Position numbers and translations under genes: made by a program. Under the pieces are notes generated by a model, which did not search any database, was not told where the DNA came from, and worked only from the letters and a program-made list of their open reading frames with translations. A DNA stretch of 43,396 nt from Hormiphora californensis (lineage: Eukaryota > Ctenophora > Tentaculata > Cydippida > Pleurobrachiidae), in assembly GCA_020137815.1 (NCBI GenBank), contig WFME01000015.1, positions 1 through 43,396 on the forward strand, in the 5' to 3' direction. This document shows, piece by piece, positions 1-9,273 of this stretch (within the stretch, counting starts at the first letter, position 1; each line of letters opens with the position of its first letter).

Positions 1-302
1 GAAAGTTCAGACAATTTGCCGGTAACGATTTTTCGTCAAATCAGATATCGGAACACGTCTTCAGGGTGCTAGAGGCGTTTGAAAAAAGTTAGTCGGTCTC
101 GCGCAATGACGTCACTCATGACGTCTTTGCGCGCGTCATAGGTAAGATGGAGAGTCGCCACTCAGATGGGTACATGCACGAGACAATTATCTGTCGAATG
201 CCGCTTGGTTTAAGGTCGTACGATGTCTGGTTCGTCTCAAACTGGGACCAAACGGAAGGTAATAAAGCGTCTATACATCTATATATGTATATATGTATAT
301 TA

Positions 303-500
303 AGCCAAAAACTAATTGAATTAGTTGGCGGGAAAGGTGGCCCACTTACACCTTTTGCTGCTGCCGGGTATCACCACGAACTCTAATTCTCTCCGTCGGT
401 ATCTCAATCTCATATTTTTCGAGGGTAACTTATTCATGTTCGTTCTATCCCTCTCTCCTCCCTGTCTCTCTCGCTCTCTGGCTCTATCTGTCTGTCTCTA

Positions 501-531
<31 letters not shown>

Positions 532-543
532 GTCTCTGTCTCC

Positions 544-587
<44 letters not shown>

Positions 588-714
588 ATCAAACTCTCTT
601 TCACTGCCTTATTCCATTATATTCAACTCAGCTCATTATATCCCTTATCCCGGCAGCAGGCAAAGGTGTAAGTGGGCCACCTTTCCCGCCAACTAATTCA
701 ATTAGTTTTTGGCT
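303..714. mobile_element. Foldback/MITE-like element with about 68-bp terminal inverted repeats
   Basis: The left end (303-371, beginning AGCCAAAAACTAATTG) is the near-perfect reverse complement of 647-714. The interior is a CT/TCTG-rich microsatellite. No transposase is encoded. It sits inside one copy of the 1,073-bp direct repeat and is absent from the matching place in the other copy, which fits insertion. A target-site duplication could not be fixed because the flank is a TA-rich simple repeat. Confidence 0.75.
478..592. repeat. CT / TCTG microsatellite
   Basis: A run of TCTG and CT dinucleotides fills the middle of the foldback element at 303-714. The Ser/Leu-rich reading frame crossing it is low complexity and is not a gene. 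Confidence 0.9.
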
Positions 715-1173
715 GAATTTAGGTCCCTTTTTGGTTTCCAATCGCAGCGTGACATTATTTCATGATGTAATGTTGTCGAAATGATGCGTTATATATGAGA
801 AACGAGACGAATTTCTGTGAAAATCGTATTTTAGACGTCATTATGACGTCATTTGACGTAATTAGTGACGTCGTAACGACGTAATTGTATCACGATATAT
901 TTTGAATCAATTCCTCAAAGGAGCTTGTAAAGTTTTATTGACCAAAGTGGTCAGGAAAGGGAGTTTTTGCTCGAAATACATTCAATTTACTGAATTTTTC
1001 GTCAAATTTTTGACTTCCGAGGCCATTGAAGGGCTCAAAATGATGAGCTTTGAAAATTCGCGATATAGTATCTGAAAGTTCAGACAATTTGCCGGTAACG
1101 ATTTTTCGTCAAATCAGAAATCGGAACACGTCTTCAGGGTGCTAGAGGCGTTTGAAAAAAGTTAGTCGGTCTC

Positions 1174-1205
1174 GCGCAATGACGTCACTCATGACGTCAT
1201 TGCGC
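1174..1205. repeat. Perfect 14-bp inverted repeat with two CRE-like TGACGTCA cores
   Basis: GCGCAATGACGTCA, a CTCA spacer, and its exact reverse complement. The homologous site at about 101-132 has one mismatch. TGACGTCA is the consensus for CREB/ATF bZIP factors; any regulatory role here is inference. Confidence 0.6.
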
Positions 1206-1376
1206 GCATCATAGGTAAGATGGAGAGTCGCCACCCAAATGGGTACATGCACGAGACAATTATCTGTCGAATGCCGCTTGGTTTAAGGTCGTACGATGTC
1301 TGGTTCATCTCAAACTGGGACCAAACGGAAGGTAACAAAGCGTCTATACATCTATGTATGTATGTATGCATGTATA

Positions 1377-1984
1377 TATCAACCTAGTTATCCCCACACT
1401 GAATTTTCTGTTTTGGGGTGGTGTTCGACTTTTGAACAAAAAGAGCTAGCCACTTGAAATGTTTACCATCGATAGATTTCAACAAGAAGCTTCTAAGTAC
1501 AAAATTTCAGCTTCCTAGCTCTTCCGGTTCCGGAGTTATGGCGTGTCAAAAAGTGCCAAAATGGGCTAAAAGTATGAAATAAGTATATTATATACGCTGT
1601 GAGCAAGCGGGCCGTTTTTGGGGGGATTTTTTTCGGGGGATGGATGGGGCCACCTTTGCGCTTGCCAGCGCAGTGATATGTATCAACCTAGTTATCCCCA
1701 CACTGAATTTTCTGTTTTGGGGGTGGTGTTATAACTTTTGAACAAAAGGAGCTAGCCACTTGAAATTTTTACCATCGATAGAGGTCTACAAGAAGCTTCT
1801 AAGTACAAAATTTCAGCTTCCTATCTCTTCCGGTTCGGGAGTTATGGCATGTCAAAAAGTGCCAAAATGGGCTAAAAGTATGAAATAACTATATATACGC
1901 TGTGAGCAAGCGGGCCGTTTTTGGGGGAAATTTTTTCGGGGGATGGATGGGGTCACCTTTGCGCTTGCCAGCGCAGTGACTAAA
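1377..1984. repeat. Tandem duplication of a 304-bp non-coding unit
   Basis: The unit starting TATCAACCTAGTTATCC at 1,377 restarts at 1,681 with small differences and the same ending (GCGCTTGCCAGCGCAGTGA). No open frame is conserved between the copies. Identity unknown. Confidence 0.85.
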
Positions 1985-2049
1985 CTCGCTATAATGCAAT
2001 GGTCCCTCAATTTATTTGTGGTTGAGCTCTCTTGTGGATCTGAGGACAC

Positions 2050-2900
2050 GTACGACGTCTGGTTTTAAGGAACAATGATCAAAATGGAATACAGATTACA
2101 CAGTCCAAGAAAGGGAATGGTTGAAGTACTTTAAAACTGGGGAATATAGATGTCCAAGAGACGAAGATGTGACGAAATGGTGCAACTAAATCTAACTAGG
2201 AACGATTGACTGACTGATTTTATGAAGGAGTCATACTTTATTCCAATTAATTCTCATTTTGATCTTTGTCTACTGATGATTGGTGCCTCCTCGTGGGGCA
2301 TCATGAAACATGTGTATAGACCTTAAAAACTTCTGTTGTTTTTAATTTGTACATATAATTAATGAACTATGGCAGTTTCGAAGTTCTTACACAGCTATTA
2401 CCGAGCGCAATAATAAGGAACGACTGTTCCAAACCGCAAGTCTATTTGTGGTTTAGGAGAACACTCATAGATAAAAAAGCGTCCTCCCCTCCCCTCCCCT
2501 CCTTACATTTTTGCATTTTGGGACCCCTGGAAAATTTTTACCTTACATCATATCGTTCTGAAAATTTGCATGCATCTTCTCCTATATGAGGGCCCTTAGA
2601 GTACACAATTTCAGCTCTCTACTTCATCTGGAACATGTTTTTTTAAAGCATCAAAAATCTCGAAATCTGCAATGGTATATACATAGTAGCACTGACAAGT
2701 TTTGACGCTCTTGTGCGTAGAAGTGTTGCGTGTGCTATCTCTTTTGTTTTTTGAGTTAGAGGGTATTTCTAAGGTGGGGGCTCTGCCCCCACACCCCCGT
2801 TTATGATGGGGGCGGTGCCCCCACACCCCCCTTTTGGGCCCGGGGCACTTGCCAGTGCTATGACCTTGTAAACTATGTTTCATAGTGAGAAGTTACTTTA
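2050..2900. other. Non-coding stretch with a GC-rich inverted segment
   Basis: No gene is supported. The only structure is at about 2,775-2,850, where GGGGGCTCTGCCCCC and GGGGGCGGTGCCCCC hairpins lie next to each other, each followed by ACACCCCC. Short frames over it are low complexity. Confidence 0.6.
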
Positions 2901-2919
2901 AATTAAAATGACCGCCTAC

Positions 2920-3118
2920 CTGAGTCAATATCAATAAGTTCAGCTTCATCATCCAAGGCATCGAAATCCAGAACTTCTTCACTGTCATCTTTATCATGGT
3001 ACGTCATGAAGAATTTTTCCCAGCCGTGTTCCCTACCTTCGGGATTCCTCTGTTTTAAGTCGAGCTCACATTTTGCGCCGAACCTTTCTCTTCGCCCTTC
3101 TTTATACTTGTCACTCAT
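2920..3118 (-). CDS. Probable first coding exon of a host gene, product unknown
   Basis: An ATG at 3,118 opens a 66-codon segment rich in charged residues (MSDKYKEGRRERFGAKCE near the start, then acidic DDSEEVLDFDALDDEAELIDIDS). Translation then meets CAG|GTAGG at 2,920-2,915, a good 5' splice donor, and the frame ends soon after at 2,903. I read this as a first coding exon (phase 1 end) of an intron-containing gene leaving the window leftward. Composition is protein-like and unlike the surrounding repeats. I do not recognise the family. It lies next to the LINE-d 3' end and outside the visible palindrome. No second exon was identified downstream. Confidence 0.45.
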
Positions 3119-3182
3119 TTCCTATTGCAGTTATTGATCAATCAGAGAGGCCCATCCAAAGTCAATGAATAAGAAACTAAAA

Positions 3183-3800
3183 GGTTACAAGTTTACAAGT
3201 TTACAATTAATTATTAAAGTTTTAGTGTACACAACAGGCCTTTCCTTAGTGGGTCCACCTAAATAAATTAAACACGTATCACCTCTCAGCCACTCTCAGA
3301 CATGAACAGCACATTGAGGGGAAATATCATTGGGAAGTGATGGATAGCCTCTGACAGGGGGACGGTCATAAAAGCCTGTCAAGTAATTGCCCAGGGATGA
3401 TTTGAACTGACCTAAGCTTCCGCAAGAGTTAACGGCCGCTGGCAACCTGTTCCACAGGTGAGCAGCTCTCGGTCTGAAGGAAGAATGGTACTGATTCGCT
3501 CTCCAGGTCTCAGCCCGATGTGGAAACATTGGCGGGACTAACCTCATACCCAGCCTTGCACTGTGTTGGAACACAAGGTTTCTAGAATTCGGAACAAACC
3601 CATGGATCGTCTTCCACACATGTATCAACATGTAACGTTGTCTCCTACGTTGAAGAGACATCAGGTTGAGAACTTTTAATCTCTCCCAATAGTCGAGATT
3701 CTGCATTCCATCAAGTCTTCTGGTAAAACACCTTTGGACGTTCTCAATTGACTTGATGTCCCCAGACTTTGACGGATCATTGAATAGCTGACTGCGAGTT
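3183..3800 (-). mobile_element. LINE-d: 5'-truncated non-LTR retrotransposon 3' end
   Basis: The fragment holds the last part of a reverse-transcriptase ORF, a short 3' UTR and a terminal simple repeat of about three ACTTGTAAA units at 3,183-3,210. Such short 3' repeats are usual for CR1/L2-type LINEs. Nothing of the RT catalytic core remains, which fits ordinary 5' truncation. Confidence 0.8.
3296..3796 (-). pseudogene. LINE-d reverse transcriptase C-terminal fragment
   Basis: The readable frame runs from about 3,796 through SIENVQRCFTRRLDG and then LDYWERLKVLNLMSLQRRRQ to a stop at 3,296. This tail, with its QRRFTRR / DYWERLK / SLQRRRxRY pattern, is shared with the complete ORF2 at 6,265-9,273 and with LINE-c, so it is the C-terminal domain after the RT thumb. 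Catalytic motifs are absent because of 5' truncation, so the product cannot be active. The ATG at 3,706 is internal and probably not a real start. Its inverted copy begins at about 43,195 and is cut by the window end. Confidence 0.8.
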
Positions 3801-4180
3801 GGTCTGTTGTATTTTGTAATTAACTAATTTGGAAGCCTAGCATTTTGAGCTTGTTGTGTTGTTTCTCAAAACATGAGATTTGAGGCCATGAAGGGGATGT
3901 TAAATGACAAGGAAGAAGGCTGTGCCAACCTTGAGGGGCTGGTTTCACCGTCCACGGCATCATGATGATTGGAGTGGGGGCCACTGGGTGACCTCCAAAC
4001 TGGTCTCGCGTGTGTTCATATATAAAAAAAATTTTGAAAATTTACTTCATAATTTTTAAACACTTTCTTAGCATTTTCTAGGCATTTTTTTGAGTTATAG
4101 AATGAAAATGATATCTGTTTTTACAAAAAATTTAAATTTTTTACATCAAATTGTGCCATGGATTTCATAGGAATCATTGT
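3801..4180. other. Intergenic, nothing recognised
   Basis: AT-rich sequence with homopolymers and no supported frame, RNA or repeat family apart from being part of the giant palindrome. It recurs inverted at about 42,780-43,190. Confidence 0.6.
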
Positions 4181-4185
4181 AAATA

Positions 4186-4357
4186 CAGTCGGACCCCGAT
4201 TTACCAGGATCCTCGGGGGAAAGGGTTTTGCCTGGTAAATCGGGGTGCCCGGTATATCGGGGTCAAATACCGTTATTTTCCCGTATCGGGGGAAGTTTAT
4301 CCTCTCGGTAAATCGGGGTTCCGGTAAATCGGGGCCCGGTAAATCGGGGTCCGACTG
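4186..4357. mobile_element. pogo/Tigger-like MITE, 172 bp, TA target duplication
   Basis: The ends are inverted repeats (CAGTCGGACCCCGATTTACC and its reverse complement), flanked by TA on both sides (4,184-4,185 and 4,358-4,359). Internal GGTAAATCGGGG motifs repeat the terminal sequence. CAGTCG-ACC-CGATTTA ends with TA duplication are typical of pogo/Tigger members of Tc1/mariner. It encodes no transposase. Confidence 0.8.
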
Positions 4358-4486
4358 TATACTAGTTTGTGGTAGAAAAAGGGCAGACAAGGACGAATAA
4401 CTTTGCCACAATATGTATTAAGGATGAAACTAACCTAAACAAGTGAAATAATAGTCACTGATAGCATATAAAAGTAGTGTAGAGTT

Positions 4487-4682
4487 TTTGAAGTTTTTGA
4501 AGTCAACTTCAAAAACTCAAAAAGTAGGGTGGAAAACTTCAAACTTCAAAAACTTCAGCCGCCCCCCCCCCCCCCCCCCCGTCCGGTTCCTGATAAGATT
4601 GAAACTTGAAATTTGGAGGTTACGAAGATCTTGCTAAGTTCTTCCGAACCCACAAATTTCAAGTCTCTATCTTATCAGGAAT
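4487..4682. repeat. Hairpin cluster with C19-20 homopolymer
   Basis: Three structures adjoin: a palindrome around GTTTTTGAAGTCAACTTC at about 4,490-4,530, a run of about 19-20 C at 4,562-4,580, and an inverted repeat at 4,588-4,682 whose arms read CCTGATAAGAT...AAACTTGAAATTTG. The last motif is the same one that fills the spacers of the central foldback array near 20,400-23,440, so it is a dispersed palindromic repeat. Confidence 0.75.
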
Positions 4683-5451
4683 CGGAGATATGACACATTT
4701 TGTTGTTTCAGGGGTGCGACAGTTTAAAAAAAATCCGACTTTACCTGCTACTTCGCCGATGAAGTTGGCCTATATGAAGCCGTGGAAAACGCACGCACTT
4801 GGGGTCTGCACATATCGCTTATCTATTTTGTATCTCGAGACTCGCGCAGCTCTCTGCAAACTTTGTACAGCTGCTAGTGTTCCTGACCCAGTACATCTGT
4901 ACTGCCCATATCAGTTCCAGATGGCTGATCGAGCGTTCTCAACATGGCGTTATTCAGTTCCTGGCGATAATGCAGGTACAGCGGACTTCATTCGGCTGGA
5001 GACCTCAATCCTAGCTACTTTGAGAAAAAGTTGGTGGCTACGATCGTACACCCGTAAGATCGTTGGTCTCAAGGGGCTGAACTACTGGCAACGACTTCAA
5101 ACCCTGGGACTTTTGTCGCTTCAGCGCCGACGTGAGAGGTACACTATGATTATTGTGTGGAAAGTGTACAACAATGAGATACCCAACAGTACTGACATGT
5201 GTTTCGTCGACAGGCACCGCTCTGGCCCTAGTGCTGTCGTCCCTCGATACTCGTACGAGGCTCAACGATCTAACCTGTCGCTATATGAACAATCATTTGC
5301 GGTACTGGGGGCAAGGTTGTGGAACACTTTGCTTCGATCTGTAAAGGAGGCCCCAACTCTTTATCAGTTCAAATCTCAGCTAGGTAGTTTCCTCTCTACC
5401 ATTCCGGATACACCCCCCCATCAGCGGTTATCCTGCTCAAGCAAACAGTAA
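4606..5451 (+). pseudogene. LINE-c reverse transcriptase C-terminal remnant
   Basis: The strongest part is about 5,000-5,451, with TRKIVGLKGLNYWQRL, then SLQRRRERYTMIIVWK and LGARLWNTLL, matching the C-terminal domain of the intact ORF2 at 6,265-9,273. In another frame at 4,749-4,763 the sequence reads YFADE, which may be the RT FADD catalytic box with the second Asp changed to Glu; this is tentative. The upstream half of the open frame (4,606-4,990) is not in the RT frame and looks accidental. Frame changes plus missing palm and endonuclease make it a pseudogene. An inverted, more broken copy is at about 41,520-42,250. Confidence 0.7.
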
Positions 5452-5600
5452 CTCAATACTAGAGTGGTGTCCATGATGCGTGTTAGTGTGTTATGAGTCG
5501 CTGTGCTGTGAGTGTACTGAGTATTGACTCTTTTTAGGAGGTTTATTTTTTTAAATATCCTGTGTGTTACGCAAATTTATGAATTTGAATTTGAATTCTA
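4740..5600 (+). mobile_element. LINE-c: 5'-truncated, decayed non-LTR retrotransposon
   Basis: Sequence from about 4,745 reads as decayed RT (possible YFAD-box relic), followed by the C-terminal RT tail, a 3' UTR and a terminal repeat of GAATTT units at about 5,578-5,598. It has a different 3' repeat from LINE-a and LINE-d, so it is a separate family. Its 3' end faces the 3' end of LINE-a across the 600-bp segment at 5,600-6,200. Confidence 0.7.
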
Positions 5601-6070
5601 CCCTGACTCCAACACGGAGGTCGGAGGGTGGTGAGTTTGACCCTAATACTATTATAACAACCGGCGTCATCTCGAGTCTTGACACTAATCAGACGGTTAA
5701 ATTGATTGCAGACATGGCTGGTCTTCTCTGGTTCCGAGCTCGACCCTTGTCAAAGGTAGCCAGGAGACAGTTCGAGTTAGAAGAGGCGAGACCTGCTGCA
5801 GTTGACGAGTCTAGAGAGAAAGTACAGAAACTAGTGGAACAGTTCAAGATCACCAGAAACCGTCTCGACACCGTCAAGGACGAGCTTCTGGAACGTGACA
5901 GGCAAATGATCACCCTTCAGGAAGAGATTAGTGCACTAAAAGACTCGATCATCTCGATGAAGGATTCCCAGCTAGAGAGTAGCATTAGTGCTGTCCAGAC
6001 TGTTGTTAAAGAGGAAATGAGCAGCTATTCGTCCGTTCTTGATACCGCTGCTGCCTGCTACCACCACTAG
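5564..6070 (+). CDS. Coiled-coil ORF fragment, possibly LINE ORF1-like
   Basis: The frame encodes 168 aa. Residues about 75-145 are strongly heptad-like and charged (ESREKVQKLVEQ, LERDRQMITLQEEISALKDS), which is the coiled-coil pattern of many LINE ORF1 proteins. After the stop at 6,070, coding-like sequence continues in another frame at about 6,120-6,200 (SKLKDLFQNLDKLAYVA), so the frame is probably shifted and the gene is a remnant. It is sandwiched tail-to-tail between the 3' ends of LINE-c and LINE-a. The first 12 or so residues derive from the LINE-c terminal repeat, so the true start is unknown. It could be host sequence instead of ORF1. An inverted, frameshifted copy lies at about 40,800-41,400. 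Confidence 0.45.
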   Translation: MLRKFMNLNLNSTLTPTRRSEGGEFDPNTIITTGVISSLDTNQTVKLIADMAGLLWFRARPLSKVARRQFELEEARPAAVDESREKVQKLVEQFKITRNRLDTVKDELLERDRQMITLQEEISALKDSIISMKDSQLESSISAVQTVVKEEMSSYSSVLDTAAACYHH

Positions 6071-6264
6071 CTGCCCTGGCCAGCGCCACAGTTGACCGAT
6101 CTGCCAATCTGATGACTAGTTGAGAATGGCAATGGTAGTGACACCAGTAAGTTGAAAGACTTGTTCCAGAATCTGGACAAGTTGGCATACGTTGCAGGCT
6201 TGATAAAACTTGATAAACTTGATAAATAAACTTTATTACAGAATCGTAACCGGTGTCAGTCTTT

Positions 6265-9200
6265 TCAGCATCCCCCTTTAGCTCGAACCTCCAAAACCCA
6301 GTCCATGATAGAATTGTTGTTCCGGGTAGAATAACCCTTCACAGGTGGATTGTCAGGGAAGTGGTCCAGCCAACGGCCCAGCAGGATCTTGAACGTATCT
6401 AAGGTCACTGCTGTATTAACCTCTTTCGGCAATGTGTTCCATAGCCGAGCGGCCCTTACAGTAAAAGAGTGGAAGTATTTTGTTGAGAATGACTTCTGTG
6501 CTCCACTGTAAAGAGTAGGTACTTCGGCTCGGATGCCGAGCCGTTGATGATGGTAAAACCGGGTATTCGTGCTGTTAGGGGCTGCACCGTTATGGATTTT
6601 CCACATTTGTATTATCGAGTATCGCTCCCTCCGTCGTTGTAATGACATCAGTCTAAGCTTTTTCAGCCGTTCCCAATAGTCAAGTTGTGCCATGTCTTCG
6701 ATCCTTCGGGTAAACTGTCTCTGGATACTCTCCAGCGCCTGGATGTCACCAATCTTGTAGGGCGACCATAAAGGTGAGCAGTATTCTACTTTACACCTTA
6801 TTAGTGACTTGTAGAGTGTCAGCATAGTGGTTACTGACCTATCTTTAAAAGCTCTCAGTGCCCAGGCGGCCATCCTTCGTGCTTCTGATGAGATCCTCAT
6901 GACATGGTCTGTCCAAGAGCCATTGTTTGATAGAGTGATGCCAAGGTCTTTCACTGTATCCGTTGGCTGTATTTCATTTCCACCTGGAGTCACATATGAG
7001 CTAAGGTCATGGGTGAAAGGCAGTTCTCTGAGAAGGGATGTTCTGTTCAGAGTATAGTGAATAACCTCAAACTTGTCCTCATGAAGTGTCATACAGTTGG
7101 CTGCAGACCACTCCACCACACGCTGGAGATCCTCTTGCATTTCTGCTCCTGATTCTTCCGAGTCGACACTCTTTTGGAGCTTGGTATCATCCGCAAAGGT
7201 TCTGATTTTGCTGTGGATTACTTGGCTTTGGAGATCAGCTACGTAGATGATAAAGAGGATTGGTCCGAGTACGGTCCCTTGAGGGACTCCACTTTTGACC
7301 AGCTCGAAGTTCGATTTTTCACCGTCAACAGTAACTGTTTGGTACCGACCAGAAAGGAAGTCTTTTATCCAATTAAGTACTTTCCCTTTGATGCCTAGCT
7401 TTTCCAGCTTGGCAAGAAGAATAGCATGGTTGACACGGTCAAAGGCTTTGGAATAGTCCAAATAGATTACATCGACTTCGTTCCCGCTGTTTAGCTCTCG
7501 AAAGATTCCGTCCATGTGATCAAGTAACTGTGTGAGGCAGCTTCGTTGCTTCCTAAACCCGTGTTGGCTATCTGGTAGAAGATTGTTACTTTCAAGGTGA
7601 TCCACCAACTTGTTTCGTACAACTCGTTCAAATGTTTTTAGCAAGTTAGAAGTCAGTGAAACAGGGCGGTAGTTAACAGCAAGAGTTTTGTCACCACGCT
7701 TGAAGATTGGTGTGATGTACTGCTTTTTCAGGTTTGGGGGTGTTATTCCTTCTTCGAAGGACCGCTCCCAAAGAAGAAAGAGTGGTACAGCAAGAGTGGC
7801 TTTACAAGCACTGAGAATTTTAGCAGGGATGTCACCATCTGGTCCGGCAGAAGCAGGATCAAGTTCTGAGAGGGCTCCTTTAATGTCATCAGACGTAAAT
7901 GTGAAATCCTCCAAAATCGCACTGCTATCCTCAACCCAAGAAAGACTTTTCAGCAAGTCTCCACCGTCTGGATCACTGAAAGCACGGCAGTACTGTTTTT
8001 GCAGGAGTTCCGCTTTTTCAGTGTTGTCTGTGGTGAGTGTTCCATCATCACGTTTGAGAGGGGCAATGTTCGATTTAACTTTTGATAGTCGTTTTGCGTA
8101 GGAAAAGAAATATCGTGGGTTGACCTTGATCGTCTTAATGGCGCTGTGTTCCTTCTTCTCGATTGATTCATCTACAGCGTTCTGTATCTTGTCCTCAAGT
8201 GCTGTGAGTTCGTCTTGGAGTTCTTCAGCTTTTGAGATGTTAACGTTGACAGAAGACATTGCTCCAAGTCTTGCTTTTAACTTCCGCCTTCTCCTTCTCA
8301 GTGGTTCCAGGGGGCTGAATTTTCTCCGCTGAATCTTCTGAGGGGTGTGCTTGATGGTGATTTGCAGAACAGTTAGAATGAAAAGTTCTTTGAATTTGTC
8401 ACCAACAGGGTCTCCAGACTCTTCACATAATGTCTGCAGTTTGTCCCAATCAACAGAAGCAATGTCCACATTCATTTCTTCAAAATTGGCTTTTGGAATG
8501 TCCAACCCTCGAAAACTCATGTGGTCCCACTTTTTGATGGTGTCTACTGTCTTCATAAGGGGGTTTATCACCAGGGTACAGTCAACTATTCTGTGGTCAG
8601 AGATCTTTGTCTCTTCAGTTGTCACAGTTGATACGTATTGGGGTGAGTTGGTCATTATAACATCCAGAGTATTACTTCTTCTGGTTGGTTTGTCTACGAC
8701 CTGAGTTAGAAAATTTTCCTCAATGAAGGTCACAGTGCGTTGATAAGCCGCTATGTTAGCAGCAGCTGACGGCAGGGATTCTTCTTTCCAGTTGAACAAC
8801 GGCAAGTTTAGATCGCCCATGATAAACATTTCAGGGCTCCTTTCATTGGACAGGAGATCGATTTTATCTTGGAGATCATTCATAACTGTGATGAAGGACT
8901 GGTCAGATGAATCGGGGGGACGGTAGACACATGAAAACAACATGTTTTTAGCTTTACTAAAAGCCAATACCAGACTGCATTCCCGGTCACTGAATGAGTA
9001 TGCGTAGCTGATTGGGATGTCCTCACGAATGTACAAAACACAACCTCCTCCTTTCCGGTCAGGACGGTCAGAACGGAAGGTGCTGTATCCTTGCATTTTG
9101 ATTTGGGCATCTGCAATGTAGTTTTTCAACCATGACTCCGTTATTGCAAGGGCAACTGTCGGCGGGGAGTTTGGGTTGTTTAACAAAACAGCCTCGATGA

Positions 9201-9273
9201 AAGGGAGTTTCCACCGAGTGTTGCCCCCTGCAGCCGGTGAAATACTTCTCCCATTTAGTAGGATAATCTTTGA
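6265..9273 (-). CDS. LINE-a ORF2: endonuclease-reverse transcriptase, intact
   Basis: ORF2 nicks target DNA and copies the element RNA by target-primed reverse transcription. Counting from the TTG at 9,186, an APE-type endonuclease shows ITESWL (15-20), SDRPDRKGG (39-47), YRPP (88-91), GDLN (124-127) and SDH (196-198). The frame clearly extends upstream of that codon: SKIILLNGRS, the usual APE N-terminus, begins at 9,273 with no ATG seen, so the real start is unresolved. RT motifs follow: YRPVSLTS (506-513), LDYSKAFDRV (576-585), GVPQGTVLGP (633-642) and the catalytic FADD (664-667). The C-terminal tail with DYWERLKKL and SLQRRRERY matches LINE-c and LINE-d. All catalytic residues checked are present, so this copy could be coding-competent, although its ORF1 is not clean. 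The stop TGA at 6,267-6,265 precedes the AATAAA by about 30 nt. Confidence 0.92.
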   Translation of the reverse strand, partial: SKIILLNGRSISPAAGGNTRWKLPFIEAVLLNNPNSPPTVALAITESWLKNYIADAQIKMQGYSTFRSDRPDRKGGGCVLYIREDIPISYAYSFSDRECSLVLAFSKAKNMLFSCVYRPPDSSDQSFITVMNDLQDKIDLLSNERSPEMFIMGDLNLPLFNWKEESLPSAAANIAAYQRTVTFIEENFLTQVVDKPTRRSNTLDVIMTNSPQYVSTVTTEETKISDHRIVDCTLVINPLMKTVDTIKKWDHMSFRGLDIPKANFEEMNVDIASVDWDKLQTLCEESGDPVGDKFKELFILTVLQITIKHTPQKIQRRKFSPLEPLRRRRRKLKARLGAMSSVNVNISKAEELQDELTALEDKIQNAVDESIEKKEHSAIKTIKVNPRYFFSYAKRLSKVKSNIAPLKRDDGTLTTDNTEKAELLQKQYCRAFSDPDGGDLLKSLSWVEDSSAILEDFTFTSDDIKGALSELDPASAGPDGDIPAKILSACKATLAVPLFLLWERSFEEGITPPNLKKQYITPIFKRGDKTLAVNYRPVSLTSNLLKTFERVVRNKLVDHLESNNLLPDSQHGFRKQRSCLTQLLDHMDGIFRELNSGNEVDVIYLDYSKAFDRVNHAILLAKLEKLGIKGKVLNWIKDFLSGRYQTVTVDGEKSNFELVKSGVPQGTVLGPILFIIYVADLQSQVIHSKIRTFADDTKLQKSVDSEESGAEMQEDLQRVVEWSAANCMTLHEDKFEVIHYTLNRTSLLRELPFTHDLSSYVTPGGNEIQPTDTVKDLGITLSNNGSWTDHVMRISSEARRMAAWALRAFKDRSVTTMLTLYKSLIRCKVEYCSPLWSPYKIGDIQALESIQRQFTRRIEDMAQLDYWERLKKLRLMSLQRRRERYSIIQMWKIHNGAAPNSTNTRFYHHQRLGIRAEVPTLYSGAQKSFSTKYFHSFTVRAARLWNTLPKEVNTAVTLDTFKILLGRWLDHFPDNPPVKGYSTRNNNSIMDWVLEVRAKGGC

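Larger units (their letters stand above)
1..1376. repeat. Direct repeat of 1,073-bp period, two partial copies
   Basis: Bases 1-300 recur at 1,074-1,373 with a few substitutions. The first copy is interrupted after an ATGTATAT-rich stretch by the foldback element at 303-714; the second runs straight into the 304-bp tandem repeat. Between the copies (715-1,073) is AT-rich sequence with many GACGT motifs and no convincing coding frame. Short frames here show no protein-like composition. Confidence 0.85.

Noticed and set aside
325-696. 123-codon frame rich in Ser and Leu
   Set aside because: It is a translation of the CT/TCTG microsatellite inside a foldback element; no protein-like composition.
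1852-2049. 65-codon minus-strand frame across the 304-bp tandem repeat
   Set aside because: Not conserved between the two repeat copies.
4740-4755. Match between LINE-c (GACTTTACCTGCTAC) and the ends of the 649-bp inverted-repeat element
   Set aside because: Only about 15 bases match, no partner end is nearby, and the bases fit a decayed RT YFAD box.
7688-8101. Plus-strand 137-codon frame within ORF2
   Set aside because: Antisense shadow of the intact LINE-a ORF2; no independent coding signal.
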